From contig CBFDAH010000078.1 of assembly GCA_965602785.1 (NCBI GenBank), forward strand, positions 1 to 12,467: a stretch of 12,467 nucleotides of DNA, in the 5' to 3' direction. The notes under the pieces are model-generated. The model was given only the letters and a program-made list of their open reading frames with translations. It did no database searches and was not told where the DNA came from. This document shows positions 1 to 5,811 of the stretch, piece after piece (the stretch's first letter is position 1; each line of letters starts with the position of its first letter). Made by a program: the position numbers and the translations under genes. The stretch is from JBGSLA01 sp965602785 (lineage in GTDB: Bacteria > Desulfobacterota > Desulfobaccia > Desulfobaccales > 0-14-0-80-60-11).

Positions 1-48
1 TTTGGGAGAGGGGGCAGGGGTCCGCGACCCCTGGCCCCCTCTCCCAAA
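1..48. repeat. Long GC-rich palindrome (22-bp stem, 3-nt loop)
   Basis: Bases 1-22 are the reverse complement of 26-48 except for one extra G in the right arm; the loop is CGC at 23-25. The stem would be very stable, but the right arm is followed by AAAGACTATG rather than a T tract, so it is not a classical intrinsic terminator for a + strand gene. The left arm starts at the window edge, so what precedes it is unseen. It could mark the 3' end of an upstream gene or be a dispersed intergenic palindrome. Confidence 0.7.
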
Positions 49-73
49 AGACTATGTGCAACAATCTCAATTT

Positions 74-98
74 GTTGGGGCCCGCATTTTCCCCCAAC
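74..98. repeat. Small inverted repeat, 7-bp arms
   Basis: GTTGGGG at 74-80 pairs with CCCCAAC at 92-98 across an 11-base loop. There is no T tract after it. It lies between the large palindrome and the FecR-domain gene; no function can be assigned. Confidence 0.35.
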
Positions 99-154
99 TA
101 ACTCAACCCGGTTCGGACAATCTTCCCAAAGGCTTTTCCCCCGTGAGGGCATTC

Positions 155-163
155 TGATATGAT
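155..163 (+). promoter_or_regulatory. Possible extended -10 promoter of the FecR-domain gene
   Basis: TGATATGAT at 155-163 matches the extended -10 pattern (TG, one base, then TATGAT, 5 of 6 to TATAAT). No good -35 box is seen at the usual distance. It would give a leader of about 35 bases before the GTG at 203. Weak evidence, offered as a candidate only. Confidence 0.3.
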
Positions 164-202
164 AAAGGGTGATGGAGGAAAATCATCCGAGGGGGTAACG
201 CT

Positions 203-1045
203 GTGCCAGATTGGGATAGAACCCGTAATGGTGTTTTAAGGAAATTACCCCGGGTGCCAAGCTGCCTGGGGGTGATCCTCGGCTCGTTCCTGCTCCTTGC
301 TTGCTTTTCTCTGGCGGCGCGGGCCGCCCCGGTGGGCACCTTTGTTAAGGTGGAAGGTACGGTGGAAGTGCTGCGCCAGGGGAAGCCACCGGCCGTCTCG
401 GTCAAGGTCCGGGACGGGGTGAACAAGGGGGATCTGATCCGCACCAAGTCCCAGTCCCGGGCCCAACTTCGCTTCGTGGACGACACTGACCTGACCATTT
501 CTCCTGGAAGTGCCGTGCTCATCGAGGACTACATGTACGATGCCGCCCGAGGCACCCGCCAGGCGGCCCTGAACCTCTTTCGGGGGCTCGCTTACGGTGT
601 GGTGAACCGCATCCTCAAGACGGAGGAGCCGGACTTTGTCGTCAAAACCCACACCGCCGTGCTGGGGGTCAGGGGCACCCGCTTTTTTACCCTGGCGGCG
701 GTCAAGTTCACCGGTGGTTACAACGTGCAGGGCATGCTGGAGATGCTCCACCGGGCCTTTGGTCAAAAAGTGCTTATCATGAGCATGGAGTTTGCCGTGG
801 CGGCGCGAGGCAAGCGACTCTCCAAGCCTCAACGCCTCTCTGCGGCAGACCTTGCCTTGCTCCAGCAGTGGCTGGTGCAAGGGGTGCCCCGGCGGGTGCT
901 GACCGGAGACCCGCCCTTTGTGTCGCTCCTAAGCCCCCTTGGCCAGAAGATGCCCTCCCTGGAAATGCCCAAAGAATTGTATGACGGGATGTTTGTGCCG
1001 CCCACTCCCAGACCCGAGCGCTCTCAACAACCCATGCAATATTAA
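203..1045 (+). CDS. Exported FecR-domain protein
   Basis: The product is 280 residues and starts with GTG, preceded by GAGGGGG at 189-195 with 7-base spacing. Residues 1-41 look like a signal peptide: basic N-region, hydrophobic core around 21-39, and a likely cut after the A-R-A at 39-41. Residues about 68-165 show the FecR-type beta-rich pattern: V-x-D-G-V-N-K-G-D-L-I-R-T near 68-81, then S-R-A-Q-L-R-F-V-D-D, and V-L-G-V-R-G-T-R-F at 153-161. The C-terminal 115 residues are not recognised and end in a proline-rich tail. In classical FecR this domain is periplasmic and transmits siderophore status to an anti-sigma system. Here no FecI-like sigma factor or TonB receptor is adjacent, so a periplasmic scaffold or sensor role is more likely than iron signalling. 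Family call is fairly firm; function is open. Confidence 0.8.
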   Translation: MPDWDRTRNGVLRKLPRVPSCLGVILGSFLLLACFSLAARAAPVGTFVKVEGTVEVLRQGKPPAVSVKVRDGVNKGDLIRTKSQSRAQLRFVDDTDLTISPGSAVLIEDYMYDAARGTRQAALNLFRGLAYGVVNRILKTEEPDFVVKTHTAVLGVRGTRFFTLAAVKFTGGYNVQGMLEMLHRAFGQKVLIMSMEFAVAARGKRLSKPQRLSAADLALLQQWLVQGVPRRVLTGDPPFVSLLSPLGQKMPSLEMPKELYDGMFVPPTPRPERSQQPMQY

Positions 1046-1110
1046 TGACCTAACCGAGGTCGGGGCCATCACCCGAGACAGTCCCTGGCCGCGCTGCTCC
1101 AGAAGAAATC

Positions 1111-1123
1111 CCCGGAGTCCGGG
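1111..1123. repeat. Short GC hairpin between the FecR-domain gene and pyrG
   Basis: CCCGG at 1111-1115 and CCGGG at 1119-1123 flank AGT. It abuts the first TTGACA of the pyrG promoter. No T tract follows, so termination of the upstream transcript is only a possibility. Confidence 0.3.
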
Positions 1124-1130
1124 TTGACAA

Positions 1131-1158
1131 TTGACAATAGCGTGTGTGCCGCTAATAT
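1131..1158 (+). promoter_or_regulatory. Sigma70-type promoter of pyrG
   Basis: A perfect -35 TTGACA at 1131-1136 is followed, after 16 bases, by TAATAT at 1153-1158 as -10. A second TTGACAA copy lies directly upstream (1124-1130), but its spacing to the -10 (23 bases) is too long. Predicted initiation is near 1165, leaving a leader of only about 15 bases before the pyrG start, too short for an attenuator. Confidence 0.65.
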
Positions 1159-1179
1159 AGGGGGAGGCTAGAGGAATTC

Positions 1180-2838
1180 GTGAGGACTAAAATCATCTTT
1201 ATCACCGGAGGAGTGCTCTCCTCCCTGGGAAAGGGTGTGGCTGCGGCGGCCATCGGGGCGCTCCTGGAGGCCAGGGGGTTACGCGTCACCTTTCAGAAGC
1301 TGGACCCTTACATCAACGTGGACCCCGGTACCATGAACCCCTTCCAGCACGGGGAGGTTTTCGTCACTGAGGACGGCGCCGAAACCGACCTGGACCTGGG
1401 CCACTACGAACGCTTCACCACCGTCACCCTGGGCCAGGCCCACAACTACACCTCGGGGCGCATCTATTTCAACGTTATCACCAAGGAGCGCCGGGGGGAC
1501 TACCTGGGGGGCACGGTCCAGGTCATCCCCCACGTCACCGACGAAATCAAAGAGGCCGTCCTTTCGGTGACCTCCGAGGCCGACGTGGCCATCATCGAAA
1601 TCGGCGGCACCGTGGGGGACATCGAGAGCCTGCCCTTCATGGAGGCCATCCGCCAACTCAAAGGCGACGTGGGCAAGGGGAACGTCTGTTATATTCACGT
1701 CACCCTGGTGCCCTTCATCAAGACCGCCGGGGAGATGAAGACCAAGCCCACCCAGCACAGCGTCAAGGAACTCCGGAGCATCGGTATTCAGCCGGACATT
1801 ATTCTGTGCCGCAGCGAGCAAGTCCTTACCCCAGACATCAAGGCCAAGATCGGCCTCTTTTGTAATGTGGAACCCAATTCCGTCATCACCGCCCAGGACG
1901 TGGAAAGCATCTACGAAATTCCCCTGCTCTTCCATCAGGAGGGCCTGGATGAGCGCCTCATCAAGACTCTGAACATCTGGACCGGCGCGCCCCGCCTGGA
2001 GGCTTGGGAAAAGCTCGTGCATAGTTTTAAAAACCCCACAGACCGGGTGGAAATCGGCATTATCGGAAAATATGTCAACCTGCAGGAGTCCTACAAGAGC
2101 CTGCACGAGGCCCTGGTGCACGGCGGCCTGACCCACCAGGCCAAGGTGGCTTTCAATTATATCGACGCCGAAGAGGTGGAGCGGGAAGGGCCGGAGCCCC
2201 TGCTGTCCCACCTCCACGGCATCCTGGTCCCCGGGGGCTTCGGGGTGAGGGGCGCGGAGGGCAAAATCACCGCCATCCGCTTCGCCCGGGAGCACAAAGT
2301 TCCCTACCTGGGCCTGTGTTTTGGCATGCAACTGGCGGTGGTGGAGTTCGCCCGGCACGTGGCCGGCCTGGCCAATGCCCAAAGCGAGGAGTTCAACATT
2401 TCCCCCTGCGATCCGGTAATTTACCTCATGCGCCAGTGGTTTGACTATCGGCGAAACGCCGTGGTGAACCGGGACCAGGACTCAGACCTGGGGGGCACCA
2501 TGCGGCTGGGAGCTTACCCGTGCGTTCTCACCGAGGGGTCTTGCGCGGACCGGGCTTACGGGACAGGTGAAATCTTCGAGCGCCACCGCCATCGCTACGA
2601 GTTCAACAACGACTACCGGGAGCGCCTGACCGAGGCGGGTCTTATGATCACCGGCGTCTCTCCCAACGGTGAATTGGTGGAGATTGTCGAAATAAAAGAC
2701 CACCCCTGGTTTTTGGGCTGCCAGTTTCACCCGGAGTTCAAATCCCGGCCCCAATCCCCCCACCCGCTGTTTCGGGACTATGTGGGGGCGTGTGCAGAGT
2801 ATAAACGAAACATGACCCGAGAAGGCTCTGAGATTTGA
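1180..2838 (+). CDS. pyrG: CTP synthase (glutamine-hydrolysing)
   Basis: The enzyme converts UTP to CTP using ATP and glutamine-derived ammonia, the last step of cytidine nucleotide synthesis. The product is 552 residues, close to the usual ~545. Residues 1-270 are the synthetase domain: G-G-V-L-S-S-L-G-K-G at 10-19 is the phosphate loop, and Asp72 and Glu140 match the E. coli Mg ligands. Residues ~290-545 are the class I glutamine amidotransferase domain, with nucleophile Cys380 in G-L-C-F-G-M-Q and partners His517 and Glu519 in F-H-P-E-F. The GTG start is supported by GAGG at 1171-1174 and by the typical N-terminus K-I-I-F-I-T-G-G. CTP is also the co-substrate of KdsB, which activates Kdo, so its placement upstream of kdsA makes sense. 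All key residues are intact. Confidence 0.98.
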   Translation: MRTKIIFITGGVLSSLGKGVAAAAIGALLEARGLRVTFQKLDPYINVDPGTMNPFQHGEVFVTEDGAETDLDLGHYERFTTVTLGQAHNYTSGRIYFNVITKERRGDYLGGTVQVIPHVTDEIKEAVLSVTSEADVAIIEIGGTVGDIESLPFMEAIRQLKGDVGKGNVCYIHVTLVPFIKTAGEMKTKPTQHSVKELRSIGIQPDIILCRSEQVLTPDIKAKIGLFCNVEPNSVITAQDVESIYEIPLLFHQEGLDERLIKTLNIWTGAPRLEAWEKLVHSFKNPTDRVEIGIIGKYVNLQESYKSLHEALVHGGLTHQAKVAFNYIDAEEVEREGPEPLLSHLHGILVPGGFGVRGAEGKITAIRFAREHKVPYLGLCFGMQLAVVEFARHVAGLANAQSEEFNISPCDPVIYLMRQWFDYRRNAVVNRDQDSDLGGTMRLGAYPCVLTEGSCADRAYGTGEIFERHRHRYEFNNDYRERLTEAGLMITGVSPNGELVEIVEIKDHPWFLGCQFHPEFKSRPQSPHPLFRDYVGACAEYKRNMTREGSEI

Positions 2839-2887
2839 CAGAGGTCTTCCTTTATAAGCAATCATAACTCTAAAGAATCACCATTCT

Positions 2888-2917
2888 TGTCACCCTGAGC
2901 CGAAGGCGAAGGGTCTC
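2888..2917 (+). repeat. Palindromic repeat, copy A
   Basis: It begins TGTCACCCTGAGC and ends AGGGTCTC. Inner arms ACCCT (2892-2896) and AGGGT (2910-2914) are exact complements. It ends 7 bases before the start codon of the GIY-YIG gene, and its purine-rich end is the only visible ribosome-binding candidate for that gene. It belongs to the same family as copies B, C and D. Confidence 0.8.
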
Positions 2918-2924
2918 AAATGGT

Positions 2925-3209
2925 ATGACGTATCACAGTCAATATTATGTTTACATAATGACAAATAAATCTGGCACCCTATATACTGGTGTAACTAATA
3001 ATCTTGAAAGGAGAGTTTTTGAACATAAAAACCGTCTTGTTGATGGGTTTACAAAGAAATATAATATTACTAAGTTAGTCTATTTTGAAGAAACAAGCGA
3101 TATAAGTGCAGCTATATATAGAGAAAAACAAATTAAAGGATGGGCGCGGCAAAAAAAAATTGCCCTTATTGAATCAATGAATCCAGATTGGAGGGACCTA
3201 TCCGAATAA
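2925..3209 (+). CDS. Small GIY-YIG nuclease-fold protein (UPF0213/YhbQ-like)
   Basis: This is a single-domain protein of 94 residues. It carries Y-Y-V-Y-I at 7-11 and L-Y-T-G-V-T at 19-24 (the GIY and YIG strands), then E-R-R at 28-30 and H34. R-E-K-Q-I-K-G-W at 66-73 holds the metal-binding Glu67. The end M-N-P-D-W-R-D-L is typical of this small family. All catalytic positions look intact. The family shares the fold of UvrC and homing endonucleases, but stand-alone members mostly lack an established role; DNA cleavage is expected rather than known. Base composition is far more AT-rich than the neighbours, pointing to recent acquisition. There is no strong ribosome binding site. The gene is enclosed by repeats A and B. 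Confidence 0.88.
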   Translation: MTYHSQYYVYIMTNKSGTLYTGVTNNLERRVFEHKNRLVDGFTKKYNITKLVYFEETSDISAAIYREKQIKGWARQKKIALIESMNPDWRDLSE

Positions 3210-3215
3210 TTCTTT

Positions 3216-3253
3216 GAGATTCTTCGCCGTCTTGACGGCGGCTCAGAATGACA
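3216..3253 (-). repeat. Palindromic repeat, copy B (inverted)
   Basis: This is the inverse-orientation copy: GAGATTCT at the left and AGAATGACA at the right. Inner arms are ATTCT (3219-3223) and AGAAT (3245-3249). It carries a longer centre than the other copies, with its own perfect hairpin: CGCCGTC and GACGGCG separated by TT (3225-3240). It starts 6 bases after the GIY-YIG stop codon. Confidence 0.8.
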
Positions 3254-3282
3254 AAAAATTAGAAATGGTTGGGCAAAATAAG

Positions 3283-4146
3283 ATGAGCAGAAGCAAAGGT
3301 TCTCAATTTGTTCGCTTTTTTAAGCCGATTATTGAAGTACTTAAAGAGTCGGGGGGGTCTGGAACCACTGCAGAGATTATCGATCGGGTCATTGAAAAAA
3401 TGAGGATACCCGAATCAGAACAAGAAGTGACGCTTAAGAACGGCCAGTCACGCGTGCGCAATCAAGTTCAATGGGCAAGGCTTTATCTTGCATACGCAGG
3501 TTATATTGATGCTTCAAAACGTGGTGTATGGAGTATAACCGAGAAAGGGCTTTTAATTAATACTATGACATTTGATTCTTTAGGCATCTTCAAAGAAGTC
3601 AAGAAAAGTTACAAGGAAGGAAAGAGACTCAAAGACCGCACCAAGCCATTAGTTGGCGAAACAGATGATGAAGAAATTGAACTTCCAGACTACCGGTCTA
3701 ATTTGCTCAACCTGATTAAGTCGTTGCCGCCTGACGGATTTGAACGCCTCAGTCAAAGACTTTTGCGAGAGTCAGGTTTCCAAAAAGTGGAGGTTACCGG
3801 GAGGACTGGTGACGGTGGAATAGATGGTGTCGGCATCCTTCAGGTAAATCCTTTTGTGAGCTTCAATGTTCTTTTCCAATGTAAACGTTACCAGGGAGCA
3901 GTAACCCCTTCACAGGTAAGAGATTTCCGCGGAGCAATGATGGGAAGAGCCGACAAAGGCATCATACTTACCACCGGCACCTTCACCCTTGAGGCTAAGA
4001 AAGAAGCTCGAAGAGATGGTGCACCTCCCATAGAATTGGTTGACGGCGACACACTGGTGCAAATGTTTGAACAGCAACAACTCGGGCTTATACCAAGGAC
4101 TACTTTTTATGTGGATGAAAAATTCTTTGATGATTTTAAGAAATAA
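3283..4146 (+). CDS. mrr: Mrr-type restriction endonuclease (type IV-like)
   Basis: Mrr enzymes cleave foreign or methylated DNA. The product is 287 residues. Residues ~5-95 match the Mrr N-terminal winged-helix domain (S-K-G-S-Q-F near the start, then R-V-R-N-Q-V-Q-W-A-R, and S-K-R-G-V-W-S-I-T-E-K-G). Residues ~145-260 are the catalytic domain of the PD-(D/E)xK fold: Glu154 in F-E-R-L, Asp181 in D-G-G-I-D, and Q-C-K with Lys201. These look intact. The open frame extends upstream to 3214, but that part is translation through repeat B; ATG at 3283 gives the usual family N-terminus, and ATG at 3265 is an alternative. The ribosome binding site is weak. GC is intermediate to low (about 32-52% in sampled lines), so it is probably acquired. 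No methylase partner is present, consistent with a stand-alone type IV enzyme. Confidence 0.88.
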   Translation: MSRSKGSQFVRFFKPIIEVLKESGGSGTTAEIIDRVIEKMRIPESEQEVTLKNGQSRVRNQVQWARLYLAYAGYIDASKRGVWSITEKGLLINTMTFDSLGIFKEVKKSYKEGKRLKDRTKPLVGETDDEEIELPDYRSNLLNLIKSLPPDGFERLSQRLLRESGFQKVEVTGRTGDGGIDGVGILQVNPFVSFNVLFQCKRYQGAVTPSQVRDFRGAMMGRADKGIILTTGTFTLEAKKEARRDGAPPIELVDGDTLVQMFEQQQLGLIPRTTFYVDEKFFDDFKK

Positions 4147-4185
4147 ACCTTAGAAGCATTATTCTTGATAATATACATCATAAAC

Positions 4186-4213
4186 TGTCATTCTGAGCGC
4201 AGCGAGGAATCTC
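4186..4213 (+). repeat. Palindromic repeat, copy C
   Basis: It begins TGTCATTCTGAGCGC and ends GGAATCTC. Inner arms ATTCT (4190-4194) and GGAAT (4206-4210) pair with one T-G wobble. It is separated from inverted copy D by 15 bases and matches the reverse complement of D at 25 of 28 positions. Confidence 0.8.
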
Positions 4214-4228
4214 GTATTTTAGGGATTT

Positions 4229-4256
4229 GAGATCCTTCGCTGCGCTCAGGATGACA
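4229..4256 (-). repeat. Palindromic repeat, copy D (inverted)
   Basis: It begins GAGATCCTTCGC and ends CAGGATGACA. Inner arms are ATCCT (4232-4236) and AGGAT (4248-4252). With copy C it forms a 71-base cruciform-like pair directly upstream of kdsA. The kdsA frame stays open through it, creating spurious upstream starts at 4227 (TTG) and 4251 (ATG). Confidence 0.8.
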
Positions 4257-4289
4257 AACAAAAACAATTTTATCAGAAGAATAGCATTG

Positions 4290-5117
4290 GTGGACAAATT
4301 ACAAATTGCTGGCTTTTGGCAAGGCAGTGGCGACCTGGTCATGATCGCCGGGCCCTGTGTCATCGAGGCTGCGTCCCTCACCCTGGAGATCGCCCAGACT
4401 TTGAAGGCATATGCTCAGGAACTCTCCCTGCCCCTCATTTTCAAATCCTCCTATGACAAGGCCAACCGCACCTCCCTCAGTTCGTTCCGGGGCCCGGGGC
4501 TCAAGGAAGGCTTGGCCATCCTGGCCCGGGTGAAGGACGAAGTGGGGCTACCGGTGCTCTCTGATGTGCACCATGTGCAGGAAGTGGCCCCCGCCGCCGA
4601 AGTCCTGGATGTCCTCCAAATCCCGGCGTTTTTGTGCCGCCAGACGGACCTGGTGGTGGCTGCCGCGGCCACCGGCAAACCCATAAATATTAAAAAAGGG
4701 CAATTCCTGGCTCCCTGGGACATGGCCCCGGTGGTGGAGAAAGCCCGGTCCACGGGGAACACCAAGATCATCCTCACCGAGCGGGGCGTGAGTCTCGGCT
4801 ACAACAACCTGGTGGTGGACTTTAGGAGCCTCATGATCATGAAAAACCTGGGCTGCCCGGTGGTCCTGGACGTGACCCACAGCGTGCAGCTGCCGGGAGG
4901 CCAGGGGACCTGCTCCGGGGGCCAGCGAGAGTTTGTGCCGCTTCTGGCCAAGGCCGGGGTAGCCGCGGGCGCGGACGGGATTTTTCTGGAGGTGCATCCG
5001 GACCCGGAACGGGCCCGGTGCGACGGCCCCAATTCCCTTGCTTTGGGGGAAGTCCTCCCCCTGTGGCGCACCTTGCAGGCCCTCCATGCCTGTGTGCGGG
5101 AGCACCCCGGCCCATGA
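4290..5117 (+). CDS. kdsA: 3-deoxy-D-manno-octulosonate 8-phosphate synthase
   Basis: The enzyme condenses phosphoenolpyruvate with arabinose 5-phosphate, the committed step of Kdo synthesis for LPS. With the GTG start at 4290 it has 275 residues, within the usual range. Motifs: I-A-G-P-C-V-I-E with Cys23, K-S-S-Y-D-K-A-N-R-T-S (residues 52-62), F-R-G-P-G, K-K-G-Q-F-L-A-P-W, T-E-R-G, H197 in T-H-S-V-Q-L-P-G-G, Glu234 in F-L-E-V-H-P-D-P, and Asp245 in C-D-G-P. Cys, His, Glu and Asp match the metal ligands of the Aquifex enzyme, so I predict the metal-dependent class. The open frame extends to 4227, but that part is repeat D read as protein; AGAAGA at 4275-4280 supports a start at 4290 or TTG 4287. 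It overlaps kdsC by ATGA, so the two should be translationally coupled. Confidence 0.95.
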   Translation: MDKLQIAGFWQGSGDLVMIAGPCVIEAASLTLEIAQTLKAYAQELSLPLIFKSSYDKANRTSLSSFRGPGLKEGLAILARVKDEVGLPVLSDVHHVQEVAPAAEVLDVLQIPAFLCRQTDLVVAAAATGKPINIKKGQFLAPWDMAPVVEKARSTGNTKIILTERGVSLGYNNLVVDFRSLMIMKNLGCPVVLDVTHSVQLPGGQGTCSGGQREFVPLLAKAGVAAGADGIFLEVHPDPERARCDGPNSLALGEVLPLWRTLQALHACVREHPGP

Positions 5118-5665
5118 CCCCGGAAGCCTATCCTCCTGACGTCTGGCAACGGGCTTCCCGGGTGCGGCTGCTCATCTTGGACGTGGACGGGGTCCTGACG
5201 GACGGCTCCTTATATTTCGGTCCCCAAGAGGAACTCTTCAAGGTTTTCCACGTCCAGGACGGCCACGGCATCAAAATGGCCCAGCACGCTGGCCTTGAGG
5301 TGGTCTTTCTTTCCGGCCGGCACTCGGACGCCGCCTTCGTCCGGGCCAAGGAGTTGGGGGTGACCCGCTATTTCGAGGGTTCCCGGGATAAAGTGGCCGT
5401 TATGGAGGAGTTGTGCCGCGCCTTAAGTCTCACCCCCGGGGAAGTGGTGGCGGTGGGGGACGAACTGGTGGACCTGCCCCTGTTCCACCGGGTGGGCCTG
5501 GCGGTGGCGGTGGCGGACGCGGTCCCGGAGGCAAAGGCCGCGGCCCATTGGGTCACTGAAAAGCCGGGAGGGAGGGGCGCGGTGCGGGAAGTCACCGACC
5601 TCATCCTCAAGGCCACCGGGGCCTGGGAGGACCTCCTGGCCAAGTGGCAGCCGCCGCCAGGTTAG
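5114..5665 (+). CDS. kdsC: Kdo 8-phosphate phosphatase (HAD family)
   Basis: It removes phosphate from Kdo-8-P to give free Kdo. The product is 183 residues, standard for KdsC, a cap-less HAD enzyme that normally forms tetramers. HAD motif I is D-V-D-G-V-L-T-D-G with nucleophile Asp23 and Asp25. Motif II is L-S-G-R with Ser67. Motif III is Lys93 in S-R-D-K. Motif IV is G-D-E-L-V-D at 115-120. The family-specific tail G-G-R-G-A-V-R-E-V is at 152-160. The ATG at 5114 overlaps the kdsA stop as ATGA; the frame is open upstream to 5018 inside kdsA, but the coupled start is the natural one. No kdsD (arabinose 5-phosphate isomerase) lies between kdsA and kdsC, although I would expect it here in some related genomes. 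Confidence 0.95.
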   Translation: MTPEAYPPDVWQRASRVRLLILDVDGVLTDGSLYFGPQEELFKVFHVQDGHGIKMAQHAGLEVVFLSGRHSDAAFVRAKELGVTRYFEGSRDKVAVMEELCRALSLTPGEVVAVGDELVDLPLFHRVGLAVAVADAVPEAKAAAHWVTEKPGGRGAVREVTDLILKATGAWEDLLAKWQPPPG

Positions 5666-5668
5666 TGC

Positions 5669-5696
5669 TTTACAGGGGCTGTCGCCGGAATATACT
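5669..5696 (+). promoter_or_regulatory. Sigma70-type promoter after kdsC
   Basis: TTTACA at 5669-5674 (5 of 6 to TTGACA) and TATACT at 5691-5696 (5 of 6 to TATAAT) are separated by 16 bases. They start just 3 bases after the kdsC stop. Predicted initiation near 5703 would leave about 350 untranslated bases before lptC, or transcribe a separate small RNA. Confidence 0.6.
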
Positions 5697-5790
5697 ATAA
5701 GGAAAGGCTTGGAAAAAGTCGGCTAGTAGTTGGCTGCGGAAATCAGCCTAAGTAATTGAGCGCATCCTTAAAGATCAGAAACGAGTAAAG

Positions 5791-5811
5791 TCCCCCTTTG
5801 TAAAAGGGGGG
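5791..5811. repeat. C5T3/A3G5 palindrome
   Basis: TCCCCCTTT at 5791-5799 pairs with AAAGGGGGG at 5803-5811 around GTA: 8 base pairs plus a T-G pair. It is followed by AATAAAAAA rather than T residues, so it is not a + strand intrinsic terminator. Palindromes of this composition recur between genes in many bacterial genomes, from memory; only one copy is in this window. Confidence 0.55.

Larger units (their letters stand above)
2888..3253 (+). mobile_element. Candidate repeat-bounded GIY-YIG unit
   Basis: Inverted copies A (2888-2917) and B (3216-3253) bracket the GIY-YIG gene with gaps of 7 and 6 bases. The outer ends read TGTCACCCTGAGCC on the left and, reverse-complemented, TGTCATTCTGAGCC on the right. 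GC is about 30% over 2941-3180 by my count, against about 63-67% in sampled lines of pyrG. No target-site duplication is evident. Mobility is inferred from the geometry, not demonstrated. Confidence 0.45.

Noticed and set aside
1159..1179. Attenuator or transcript-slippage control of pyrG as in Bacillus
   Set aside because: The predicted leader is only about 15 bases, has no terminator hairpin, and the G run near initiation is not the GGGC start used in that mechanism.
1279..2382. Long antisense open frame opposite pyrG
   Set aside because: Antisense frames are expected to stay open in GC-rich genes; this one has no ribosome binding site, no domain and sits entirely over a highly conserved enzyme gene. 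The same applies to the other antisense frames in the window.
2873..2888. Terminator after pyrG (AAGAAT/ATTCTT hairpin)
   Set aside because: The stem is short and AT-rich and lacks a following T tract.
3265..4146. ATG at 3265 as the start of mrr
   Set aside because: Possible, but ATG at 3283 gives the usual family N-terminus (M-S-R-S-K-G-S-Q-F) and neither has a strong ribosome binding site.
2888..4256. CRISPR array
   Set aside because: The repeats alternate in orientation, vary in length and are separated by genes or by 15 bases, not by uniform spacers.
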